Assembly (NCBI GenBank): GCA_013002285.1
Contig: JABDKJ010000041.1
Span: 1 to 23,789, forward strand
Reading direction: 5' to 3'
Source of the DNA: Flavobacteriales bacterium
GTDB lineage: Bacteria > Bacteroidota > Bacteroidia > Flavobacteriales > JABDKJ01
Length of the DNA: 23,789 bases
The position numbers and the translations under genes were made by a program. The notes beneath the pieces were generated by a model. That model was given only the letters and a program-made list of their open reading frames with translations. It was not told where the DNA came from and searched no databases. This document shows, one piece after another, positions 17,026 to 23,789 of this stretch (within the stretch, counting starts at the first letter, position 1; each line of letters starts with the position of its first letter).

Positions 17026-18051
17026 CTTCGGCTTCGGTTTTTTAGCAATAAGAATAAGATAAAGGCCTTTCAAGTATCCCAGGCCATAGCTCGTATGGAT
17101 CACAAAAAAGCAAAAAGGGGAGAGAAGCCATTGTGCCAAAGACTTTTCTTTGAGTGCATTAGGTAAGGACACCAAAAGAGCTACAAGAATGTAGATGCCT
17201 ACCATAATTCCGAAGTAGAGACACATGGAAGGCTGAAAAATGCAATTGACAAGACCAATAAAACCTACGACCACAAACCATACGGGCACTAGCTGTCTTC
17301 CAGTACTCACCTTTCCTAGTTTTCGATTTGCCAATGGCTTGTACAGTCCATATTGATAGAACATGCGGGCCATTTTGCCCAGTGTTTCCCGAGCAAAGTA
17401 TTTGATCTTGATGGAAGGGATGAGCAAGATCTTTCCTCCATTCTGGATCAGTCGTGCATTCAGCTCATCGTCCTGGTTGCGGACAAGATCTTCGTCAAAG
17501 AGGCCGATCTCGTCAAAGACCGATCGTTTGTAGCAACCGAAAGGAACGGTATCCACCCAACGGAAGTCACCTTCTGCATAACGGTATTGTGCATTGCCGA
17601 TCCCAAAAGGATGACCATTGGTAAAGGCTATTGTCTTGGCGATAGCCGTATTGGCTCCAGGTTGAATGTCCCAAACCCCACCGACATTATCTGCATCTTT
17701 GTCTATCATCTGAGAGACCAGTTCGCTAAAATAATTCGCGGGATAAATGCTATGCGCATCCATTCTTAAGATCACCTCTCCCTTGGCCTTTTTTATGGCT
17801 TTGTTCAATCCATCCGGGACATAGCCGGCCTCATTGATGAGTAAATGCAAATGATCATGCTCGCCAACGTATTGTTCAATGATCTTCAATGTGCCATCTG
17901 TGCTCATGCCATCTATGAGAAAGACTTCCAAAGCATTTTTAGGATAATCCTGCGCGAGAATGTTCTCTATGACAGCGGCCATGAAGCTTTCCTCGTTCTT
18001 ACATGGAACGACAACGCTAAGCAATGGCAGTTTATGAGGGACGTTTGACAA
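17011..18051 (-). CDS. Membrane-associated GT2 glycosyltransferase (ExoA-like)
   Basis: A 346-residue protein. The N-terminal GT2 domain has LLSVVVPCKNEE, the block EVFLIDGMSTDGT, the DXD-like RMDAHS, and a late motif NQDDELNARL, which holds the catalytic-base E/D-D-E element. The C-terminal third contains about three hydrophobic segments (near residues 255-330) that would anchor it in the inner membrane. The architecture resembles succinoglycan-type ExoA transferases; donor and acceptor are unknown. The start is TTG at 18051: the frame is closed upstream by TAG eight codons away, and no in-frame ATG precedes the GT2 core. Its upstream region and first codons are repeated near 21682-21775, which makes an original divergent arrangement with the O-antigen ligase gene likely. 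Confidence 0.9.
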   Translation of the reverse strand: MSNVPHKLPLLSVVVPCKNEESFMAAVIENILAQDYPKNALEVFLIDGMSTDGTLKIIEQYVGEHDHLHLLINEAGYVPDGLNKAIKKAKGEVILRMDAHSIYPANYFSELVSQMIDKDADNVGGVWDIQPGANTAIAKTIAFTNGHPFGIGNAQYRYAEGDFRWVDTVPFGCYKRSVFDEIGLFDEDLVRNQDDELNARLIQNGGKILLIPSIKIKYFARETLGKMARMFYQYGLYKPLANRKLGKVSTGRQLVPVWFVVVGFIGLVNCIFQPSMCLYFGIMVGIYILVALLVSLPNALKEKSLAQWLLSPFCFFVIHTSYGLGYLKGLYLILIAKKPKPKKINR

Positions 18052-18106
18052 AGGGAAATTTCTGGGTCGAATCTAATTATTAATGAGGCAGAATTCAAAA
18101 TTCGTG
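18013..18106. repeat. Direct repeat copy A (GT2 5' end and upstream region)
   Basis: This 94-bp block aligns without gaps to 21682-21775 at a constant offset of 3669 bases. The core 18071-18106 matches 35 of 36 bases (the difference is at 18086). The next 24 bases (18047-18070) match 17 of 24, and the part inside the GT2 coding sequence is weaker but still alignable. Similarity ends sharply at 18106. The core contains the palindrome GAATTCAAAATTC (18091-18103). Confidence 0.85.
18068..18098 (-). promoter_or_regulatory. Candidate promoter of the GT2 gene
   Basis: On the minus strand TTG (complement of 18096-18098) is followed after 20 bases by TAGATTCG (complement of 18068-18075), one mismatch from TAnnTTTG. 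The TTG sits in the loop of the palindrome GAATT-CAA-AATTC. The -7 box is only 16 bases from the TTG start at 18051, giving a very short leader. The copy at 21740 has TAGATCCC at the same place, so this promoter would be lost there. Confidence 0.4.
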
Positions 18107-18153
18107 AGGGCGTGTATTCGTTGGGTCAAGTAATTGCTGAATTATCTATCATC

Positions 18154-18184
18154 TTGGGAATTAGACGATTTATTAGTAATTTTC
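18154..18184 (+). promoter_or_regulatory. Candidate promoter of the serine hydrolase gene
   Basis: TTG at 18154-18156, a 20-base spacer, and TAATTTTC at 18177-18184, one mismatch from TAnnTTTG. The box lies 24 bases before the ATG at 18209, a suitable distance. It lies outside repeat A. Confidence 0.4.
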
Positions 18185-18208
18185 AATTACACCAAGACTT
18201 TTACTCTA

Positions 18209-21200
18209 ATGACACACATCAGATCATTCCTAATTCTTCTCGTTATTTTATTCGGAATTAATTCCAAAGCTGAGCTAAACTTTGGTGCAGATACCATTAT
18301 AGCTCCTCCTCCACTCCCTCAGTTTAACATGGATAAATTCATCCAGAAGATCGGGTCCTACTTCAGGGATCCTGACAACCCAGTATCCGGTTATCAATTT
18401 GTCGTTTCACAGAATGGGAATTTATATTATTCGGAATCGGATGGGAATGCGGTGTTTGCAGTGGATAATAATGGAGTGAATGTCCCGATGACGAATAACA
18501 CACGGCAAAATGTATCCAGTGTGAGCAAGTTTCTTTGTACGATCGTTTTGGCTAATGTGCTGGAAGAGAACAACATTGACTGGTCCGACCCTGTTTTCCC
18601 TTACCTACCTGCTCCGTGGCAAATTGCTATGGCAGACGAACACAAGGACATAGACTCCGATTGTTATATCACCTTTGGAAAACTCATACGGCATCAAACC
18701 TGTCTTGATTATGGCGGGGGTGTAGGAGCAGGTTCTGGTGGCTATCCAAACAATGCGAATATGTTATTGCATCTGGGGCCTGACAGTGTGAACATGAATG
18801 TTATTCCGGATTATAAGAACGGTAATTTTGTATTGTCCAGAATGCTTATCGCTTATATTATTGACGACAGCCCATTTGATCCCGGTAATCCATTCGGGAT
18901 ACTTACCGAAACGGAATCTTCTTCGCTCTATTATGATAAGCTGAATGAATTGATCTATGACCCTCTTAACATTAATGCTCCGGTAAGCAATGCCAGTCTC
19001 CAAAGTTTCTATTCGGATGATCAAACACCATGGGCGCATCAATATCCCTTTGACGAAGATAGCCTGACTTGCAACGGAAACCTCCTGGGTTGGTTTGCCG
19101 GATCTCCGAGCGCACCAAATAATGCCGGTGGTTCGGGTATAGCCCTAAACACCATCGAACTTGCTGAGATCCTTGCTTTCTTCAAGCACGACAATAGTGG
19201 CACTATTATTTCACCCGCTGCCAGAGATACTATACTGGCTAATTTTTATGGCATGTCAGAAAGCGAAGAGAATACGGGAAGCACGTCATTTGGAGACTTT
19301 TATTACAAACCGGGAACACGTGGTCCAGGATGTGGCACGGGTGCGACAAGACGGGCAACCAAGAGCTTTATAGCTATTTATCCCAATGGAGTTGAATTAT
19401 CCATGCTCACCAACTGTAATGTAGATTTTAGAAGCCAGATGGCAAGGGAATGGAGGAACTGCTGGGAGACCGAATGCGGTTCTTTTGTCCACACCACAGC
19501 GGAAGGATCTATTCTATTCAATCAAAGTATCATCGACAACGTATCAACCAATGACGATCCAGACAAGCTGTTGTTCATAACTAATAATTTTGGTCCTTCC
19601 GGACAATCTCTTTCTTCAGAGCAGGGAGTGTACTATCAAAATGATCAATGGAGGATTTTTAATCAGGATCTATCTGCTATGAGCAAAGGAAGAAGATATA
19701 ATGTTTTTGCAGTGGATGATGAATATCCCTTTGCCTTTAAACACACGGCAAATCCCGGGAGTATTTCGGGTCATTATACAATAATAGATCATCCTTTGAC
19801 CAATAATAACCCAGATGCGAAGTTGATGATAACGCAAAATTTTGGAGAGTCAGGTGGAGTGTATAACAACAATCATATTGGTGTATGGTACAATGGAAGT
19901 CAATGGTCTATATTCAACCAAAACTTCAATGCCATGCCAGTAGGAGCCATGTTCAATATAATGGTGGATCACCCAAGCACCTTTACCCTAACTGCGTCAA
20001 ATCCATTTGGAAATCTTCAGATCATCTCGGCAGCTGTAATGCCTAACCAAAGTGCGGATCAGCTTTTGTTTGCCACGAACAACTGGACAACTGTCGGACC
20101 TTATAATAATTCCAATTTAGGGGTTTGGTTCAATAATACCAACTGGTTCGTTTATAATGAAAATAGCACTTTCATTTCAAACAATGCTAAGATGAATGTT
20201 CTGGTTTTGGAAGATTGTGAATGTTGTGGGGGCGGATCGAATTCTATCGTATTTGAGGGCTGTGATGATCCCGGACCTTTTCCTTGCACCTCCTTTAACG
20301 ATACCGTTCCGTGTGCTGAAGATTTCAGCGTCTTTTTACCTAACGCATACGACAATTGCCGGAATTTTAACCTCTCCCTGATCGAACTGGATACATTGAA
20401 TACTATACCCTTTAAGTCCATCCTGACCAGGGTCGGATTGGAGTATGAAGGAGATGACCTGGATGAGCCCTTCTTGACATTTGTTCTGGATACGATCCCT
20501 CCGGTTATCAGTGGAGTTCCCGATGATGTAGTAACTTCTTGCACGATACCTCCTGTGCCTGAGGTTGTTGTAATAACGGATAATTGCTCGACCAACATTA
20601 TTCCGGAATTTGAAGAAGTCACTGAAGGTGAGGACTGTAATTATAAGATCACGAGAACTTTTACGGCTACTGATGCCATTGGAAACTCCACATCGGTCTC
20701 TTATTGTATTTACAGTGGTACGTATGGAGATCAGGATGGTGATGGATCCAATATACTTGAAGATTGTGATGATAATGATCCACTGGTCTATCCTGGAGCT
20801 AATGAGCTCTGCGATACCTTGGATAATGATTGTGACGGTGCAATTGATGAGGATTGCGATGCATGTATTGCGGCTAATTTTGTCAACGCTCCTGTCGGTC
20901 TTTTCGCAGACCAGACCACTGCCGGTGGCACTAAGACCACTCTTAAGTGGAACCACTATTCAGATGCTAGTGATGCCTGTATTTTAAAAGGAGCCTTAAG
21001 TGATGGTTTTACAAACACTGGTCCATTTGGTCAGATACTGGTTCAGGGAGCGATAATTCAGGGCAATGCTGACGGACACGATGTTTCTGCCGGTCTACTT
21101 CCCAATGCCAGTTATACGCTTTTCAACCCATTGACCTATCCTGCTGGAGCTACAAACAGCCTTATGCCGGGAGAAACTTATATGTGGCAGACCAGATGTG

Positions 21201-21613
21201 GTTGCGTGATCGATGCCACCTTGCCTTTACCAGATCAACTTGATCTGAGCAATGTTCATCTTTCTCCGTGGTCAGCAATCAATTTCTTTGATAACCTGGA
21301 TCTTCCTCCAATTGTAAATAATGAAAATTCTGAAGATCAGACTTCATTTAACTATTTGTTCCAGAACGAATTTAGGATGTACCCTAATCCAACAGATGAT
21401 CACCTTGTAATTGAATTTATGGCAGAGGGGAATTCGGATCTCTACATCAAAGTATTCGACTCTATCGGTAAGTTGATGTTGCTGGAAGAAACAAACTCCA
21501 TTAAAGGGGGCAACAGATCGCAATTGGACCTTGGGCACCTTTCTCCCGGAATGTATTTCCTAAAAGTAGAACTGGGAGATCAAATTCTACTGGAAAAGGT
21601 AATGGTGAAGTAA
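18209..21613 (+). CDS. Secreted serine hydrolase (beta-lactamase fold) with three tandem repeats and T9SS sorting domain
   Basis: A 1134-residue protein. Order: signal peptide (1-21, MTHIRSFLILLVILFGINSKA); a beta-lactamase/serine hydrolase domain (about 45-440) with S104-x-x-K107 in SVSK and Y202-x-N204 in YKNGNF, the first two active-site motifs of class C-like enzymes; three tandem units of about 80 residues starting near 452, 536 and 617; a Cys-rich part and an HYR-like beta domain (about 760-838); one MopE-type Asp-rich motif (about 840-890); a fibronectin-III-like segment with RCGC; and a T9SS sorting domain (about 1060-1134, MYPNPTDD...GMYFLKVELGD). The third motif (K/H-T-G) is not clear: the expected place reads GPGCGTG near 372-378. 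Likely a cell-surface or released peptidase/esterase of unknown substrate. I chose ATG at 18209 because it gives a clean signal peptide; an in-frame TTG at 18134 would bury it. Confidence 0.88.
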   Translation: MTHIRSFLILLVILFGINSKAELNFGADTIIAPPPLPQFNMDKFIQKIGSYFRDPDNPVSGYQFVVSQNGNLYYSESDGNAVFAVDNNGVNVPMTNNTRQNVSSVSKFLCTIVLANVLEENNIDWSDPVFPYLPAPWQIAMADEHKDIDSDCYITFGKLIRHQTCLDYGGGVGAGSGGYPNNANMLLHLGPDSVNMNVIPDYKNGNFVLSRMLIAYIIDDSPFDPGNPFGILTETESSSLYYDKLNELIYDPLNINAPVSNASLQSFYSDDQTPWAHQYPFDEDSLTCNGNLLGWFAGSPSAPNNAGGSGIALNTIELAEILAFFKHDNSGTIISPAARDTILANFYGMSESEENTGSTSFGDFYYKPGTRGPGCGTGATRRATKSFIAIYPNGVELSMLTNCNVDFRSQMAREWRNCWETECGSFVHTTAEGSILFNQSIIDNVSTNDDPDKLLFITNNFGPSGQSLSSEQGVYYQNDQWRIFNQDLSAMSKGRRYNVFAVDDEYPFAFKHTANPGSISGHYTIIDHPLTNNNPDAKLMITQNFGESGGVYNNNHIGVWYNGSQWSIFNQNFNAMPVGAMFNIMVDHPSTFTLTASNPFGNLQIISAAVMPNQSADQLLFATNNWTTVGPYNNSNLGVWFNNTNWFVYNENSTFISNNAKMNVLVLEDCECCGGGSNSIVFEGCDDPGPFPCTSFNDTVPCAEDFSVFLPNAYDNCRNFNLSLIELDTLNTIPFKSILTRVGLEYEGDDLDEPFLTFVLDTIPPVISGVPDDVVTSCTIPPVPEVVVITDNCSTNIIPEFEEVTEGEDCNYKITRTFTATDAIGNSTSVSYCIYSGTYGDQDGDGSNILEDCDDNDPLVYPGANELCDTLDNDCDGAIDEDCDACIAANFVNAPVGLFADQTTAGGTKTTLKWNHYSDASDACILKGALSDGFTNTGPFGQILVQGAIIQGNADGHDVSAGLLPNASYTLFNPLTYPAGATNSLMPGETYMWQTRCGCVIDATLPLPDQLDLSNVHLSPWSAINFFDNLDLPPIVNNENSEDQTSFNYLFQNEFRMYPNPTDDHLVIEFMAEGNSDLYIKVFDSIGKLMLLEETNSIKGGNRSQLDLGHLSPGMYFLKVELGDQILLEKVMVK
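19562..20210 (+). repeat. Three tandem ~80-residue repeats in the serine hydrolase
   Basis: Units begin at about 19562, 19814 and 20057 (spacing 84 and 81 codons). Each follows the pattern (K/Q)-L-(L/M)-(F/I)-x-T-x-N-(F/W), then a Gly-rich turn, (V/I)-x-Y-N-N or similar, G-V-(W/Y)-(Y/F), Q/N-W-x-(I/V)-(F/Y)-N-(Q/E), and a hydrophobic strand such as FNIMV. They look like small all-beta domains. I believe they correspond to a DUF known from Bacteroidota secreted proteins (possibly DUF7452), but could not check it. Confidence 0.75.
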
Positions 21614-21618
21614 GTTTT

Positions 21619-21637
21619 AAGATCATTTTGATTTTTA
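21619..21637 (+). terminator. Weak terminator-like hairpin after the serine hydrolase gene
   Basis: AAGATCA and TGATTTT can pair (one G-U) around a TTT loop just after the stop codon, and the right arm ends in a T-run. The stem is short and AT-rich, so the call is weak. Confidence 0.3.
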
Positions 21638-21681
21638 TCAGCAAGATCGCATTGAAGATCTACTTTGGATCGATCCAATTA

Positions 21682-21720
21682 AACACTTATTAAAGGCCGT
21701 TTGTAATGGGTCTATGACAA
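21682..21720 (-). pseudogene. Dead 5' remnant of a GT2 glycosyltransferase gene
   Basis: Read on the minus strand from a TTG at 21718-21720, the codons give LS*THYKRPLISV* against LSNVPHKLPLLSV for the intact GT2 gene at 18051 (7 of 13 identical without gaps). PLISV is a typical GT2 beginning. A TAG at the third codon and a TAA after SV make it non-functional. After that the similarity is lost. It is joined to copy B of the repeat exactly as the intact gene is joined to copy A. Confidence 0.6.
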
Positions 21721-21739
21721 AGGAAATATTGAGGGTGGG

Positions 21740-21775
21740 ATCTAATTATTAATGACGCAGAATTCAAAATTCGTG
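21740..21775. repeat. Direct repeat copy B core, upstream of the O-antigen ligase gene
   Basis: It matches 18071-18106 at 35 of 36 bases, with the difference at 21755. It contains the palindrome GAATTCAAAATTC (21760-21772). It ends 44 bases before the ATG of the O-antigen ligase gene. The wider homologous block is 21682-21775. The remaining intergenic bases 21776-21819 show no convincing -33/-7 pair. Confidence 0.88.
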
Positions 21776-21819
21776 TTTGCACCCAGCTTTTCGGTACGAA
21801 AATATTCTAATTTGCAGCA

Positions 21820-23091
21820 ATGGCGATCATCACCTTAAGGAACATCAGCAATTTCCTTTTGCTCTGCGTTTTCCTTGCCATGCCGCTGGGTATGGACCTG
21901 GTTCGTTGGGCTATGCTCTTTTGGGGTATCGCAGTCTTGTTGATGTATCTGGTCATACTCACCACATTTTTCATTGATAAAAGCAAAGTGAGCATCTGGG
22001 CAGATTTCCATTTTGTGAAAAACTCGCTGGATATCCGCTTTGCCTTTATTATTTTTTGGATCCTTTATTGGGTCTCTGGCTTTTGGGCCGAGGACCAGGC
22101 CTTAGCAGGTCGTAGTATCGAGACCAAACTCACTTTCCTGATAATCCCCATATTCTTTACGCTCAGTTACATTACTGTGAAATGGCGAAAGGCCATATTC
22201 CTGGCATTTATCTTGGGGAACCTCATTGCCATGGTCTATTGCCTCAACGATTCCTGGAGCATGTATCAAGAAAATGGAAAGGTGAACGAGTTCATCATGA
22301 AGCAGTTCTCAGACCTTCTACACCCCAGCTACTTCGGGATGTACTTGGTAATGTGTACCATGCTTTGTGGCAATTTCATATTGGATAAAGAGATCACATG
22401 GAAATTCGCAAAGCCTTTGTTGTTCCTCTGCATTTTCATTTTCATGGTGGGCATATTCCTGATCCAGTCTAAGAACGCCATTCTCGCTTTCTTCTTCATT
22501 CCGGTGATGCTGATCGTCTGGTACGTAGTGAAGAATGGCAATTGGAAGAAAGGACTCATTGCACTGATCAGCATTTTGGTAGTGGTCGGTGTTTCATTCT
22601 ACGTTACGCCCAATCTGCAAAAACGCTTTGCTAATGCTTATGACGGCTTCACCAAAAAGACCGTAAAGGCCGATTCTAAGGAAAGCACTGATGCACGACT
22701 GATCTCTTGGTCTGCCGCAGTGGAGCTGATCAAGGAAAAACCGCTCTTGGGTTTTGGGGCAGGGCAGGAGAAAACGAATCTGGTGCGTATTTACGAACGA
22801 AATGGGAACAGCGCAGCTTCAGAATTGCGCTTGGATGCACACAGTCAACCCTTACAAAGTTCCATATCTATTGGTATTGTGGGGTTGCTGGCCCTGCTTT
22901 ACCTATTCATTTTGCTGATCTACACAGGCTATGTTCGCAGGAACGGCATGATCATCCTTTTCGCTTTCCTCGTTTTCTTTTCATGCCTAACAGAGAGCAT
23001 GTTCGAGCGACAAGCAGGGGTTTTATTTTTTGTTTTCTTTGCATTGTTGCTAAGCGGAATGCCCAAAATTGGAACAAAAGAACCTACATAG
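21820..23091 (+). CDS. O-antigen ligase/polymerase family membrane protein
   Basis: A 423-residue integral membrane protein with about 10-12 hydrophobic segments. The family (Wzy_C, WaaL/Wzy-like) is indicated by a large soluble loop after about residue 260 with WSAAVELIKEKPLLGFGAGQ, followed by LDAHSQPLQSSISIGIVGLL; this His-containing block is the usual site near the catalytic periplasmic loop. It would polymerise or ligate undecaprenyl-linked glycan at the periplasmic face of the inner membrane. ATG at 21820 leads straight into the first membrane segment. Its end overlaps the next gene by about 23 bases, so the two are probably one operon. Ligase versus polymerase cannot be decided from sequence. 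Confidence 0.88.
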   Translation: MAIITLRNISNFLLLCVFLAMPLGMDLVRWAMLFWGIAVLLMYLVILTTFFIDKSKVSIWADFHFVKNSLDIRFAFIIFWILYWVSGFWAEDQALAGRSIETKLTFLIIPIFFTLSYITVKWRKAIFLAFILGNLIAMVYCLNDSWSMYQENGKVNEFIMKQFSDLLHPSYFGMYLVMCTMLCGNFILDKEITWKFAKPLLFLCIFIFMVGIFLIQSKNAILAFFFIPVMLIVWYVVKNGNWKKGLIALISILVVVGVSFYVTPNLQKRFANAYDGFTKKTVKADSKESTDARLISWSAAVELIKEKPLLGFGAGQEKTNLVRIYERNGNSAASELRLDAHSQPLQSSISIGIVGLLALLYLFILLIYTGYVRRNGMIILFAFLVFFSCLTESMFERQAGVLFFVFFALLLSGMPKIGTKEPT

Positions 23092-23789
23092 CGCACCCAT
23101 TCCTTTCTCTCCTCCACGGATAGACGAAGCTTCTATTGCCGAGGTGGTGGATACCCTTAAGTCTGGCTGGATCACAACAGGTCCCAAGACCAAGGAATTT
23201 GAACGTAAGATCTCTGAGTACTGCGGAGCGCGAAAGACCATCTGCCTGAACTCTGGTACTGCAGCCATGCAAATGATGCTATACTGGTATGGTGTGGGAC
23301 CGGGCGATGAGGTGATCATCCCGGCATACACCTATTGCGCAACAGCGAACATTGTAGAGCATTGCAAAGCGACCATAAAGATGGTGGACGTGAACCGTGA
23401 GGAGTTCAATATATCTGTTAAAGCCGTGCGGAATGCCATTACGGAAAAGACCAAGGTGATCATCCCTGTGGATATAGGAGGCCTTCCTTGCGACTATGAT
23501 GCGCTCATGGAACTTGTGAATGAAGATGCCATAAAGGAACAATTCGCAGCTAAGAATCAACACCAGAAGAAATTGGGACGCATATTGGTGCTGGCAGATG
23601 CCGCACATTCATTTGGTGCGTCTTACAAAGGCAGACAGAGTGGCGTGCTGGCTGATGCGAGTGCATTTTCATTCCATGCCGTGAAGAACCTGACCACCGC
23701 AGAGGGTGGGGCACTGGTGTTGAATTTGCCTGAAGCTTTTGATGTAGAAGAGATCTATGCCTATATGAATACCATGTCCCTTCATGGGC
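23069..23789 (+). CDS. DegT/DnrJ/EryC1/StrS-family aminotransferase, 3'-truncated by window edge
   Basis: About 240 residues of an open frame that runs off the window; the full family length is about 370-400. The start IPFSPPRIDEASIAEVVDTL...GWITTGPKTKEFE is typical of sugar aminotransferases. LNSGTAAMQ forms the cofactor phosphate region, LADAAHSFGA contains the Asp (D177) that binds the pyridine nitrogen of PLP, and FHAVKNLTTAEGGAL holds the Schiff-base Lys206. It probably transfers an amino group to a keto-sugar nucleotide for polysaccharide synthesis. The start is probably TTG at 23069, because TAA at 23051-23053 closes the frame and no ATG precedes the conserved beginning. It overlaps the O-antigen ligase gene by 23 bases, suggesting coupled translation. 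Confidence 0.9.
   Translation, partial: MEQKNLHSAPIPFSPPRIDEASIAEVVDTLKSGWITTGPKTKEFERKISEYCGARKTICLNSGTAAMQMMLYWYGVGPGDEVIIPAYTYCATANIVEHCKATIKMVDVNREEFNISVKAVRNAITEKTKVIIPVDIGGLPCDYDALMELVNEDAIKEQFAAKNQHQKKLGRILVLADAAHSFGASYKGRQSGVLADASAFSFHAVKNLTTAEGGALVLNLPEAFDVEEIYAYMNTMSLHG

Noticed and set aside
17353..17769. A 138-codon plus-strand open frame antisense to the GT2 gene.
   Set aside because: The minus-strand GT2 motifs cover this region fully, and the plus frame shows no known domain.
20152..20956. Long minus-strand open frames (156 and 206 codons) inside the serine hydrolase gene.
   Set aside because: They lie antisense to a well-supported secreted protein with clear domains, are low-complexity (Ser/Thr- or Ile-rich), and have no recognisable motif.
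21667..21676. Palindrome GGATCGATCC downstream of the serine hydrolase gene.
   Set aside because: A 10-base palindrome with no loop and no related copies nearby; GATC-containing palindromes are common in this window.

Overview
The window looks like a chromosomal segment of a Bacteroidota bacterium, most likely of the Flavobacteriia/Saprospiria type. Four things point there. Two very large secreted proteins end in a type IX secretion (T9SS) sorting domain. The best promoter has the Bacteroidota form TTG-19-TAnnTTTG. Start codons lack Shine-Dalgarno sequences and sit in A/T-rich leaders. The order small coiled-coil gene - zapA - rny is typical of the phylum. The DNA is moderately AT-rich and densely coded. 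No tRNA, rRNA, CRISPR array or intact insertion sequence was seen.

Layout. (1) 1-1890, plus strand: the 3' end of a DUF547 protein, then two glycosyltransferases of the TIGR04282 and TIGR04283 families, which are named for their association with arsenosugar biosynthesis. This is probably the distal end of such a cluster. (2) 1887-3575, minus: an exported M23 peptidase whose stop overlaps that of the preceding gene. (3) 3690-10408, plus: a long tightly packed run from one promoter, holding a coiled-coil protein, ZapA, RNase Y, a nucleotide-sugar epimerase, a Wzx-like flippase, a GT4 glycosyltransferase and a FemAB/GNAT-like acyltransferase. Cell division and RNA decay are thus joined to surface polysaccharide synthesis. 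(4) 10405-10850: a non-functional stretch that I read, with moderate confidence, as a decayed polysaccharide deacetylase. (5) 10942-12822: an MFS transporter, convergent and overlapping with a peptide deformylase that carries a lipoprotein signal. (6) 12953-17008: a secreted M12B-like metalloprotease with a T9SS tail. (7) 17011-18051, minus: a membrane-anchored GT2 glycosyltransferase. (8) 18209-21613: a secreted serine hydrolase (beta-lactamase fold) with three tandem repeats and a T9SS tail. (9) 21820-23789: an O-antigen ligase/polymerase-like membrane protein and the 5' part of a DegT-type aminotransferase, the start of another polysaccharide cluster.

The least expected structure is around the serine hydrolase. 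A 94-bp block consisting of the upstream region and first codons of the GT2 gene (18013-18106) recurs, ungapped, at 21682-21775. There it contains a dead GT2 start in front of the O-antigen ligase. The two copies bracket the serine hydrolase gene. This suggests that GT2 and the O-antigen ligase were once divergent neighbours and that the secreted hydrolase was placed between them by a duplication or insertion. The 36-bp core is conserved 35/36, much better than the rest of the block, so it may also be a working regulatory element.
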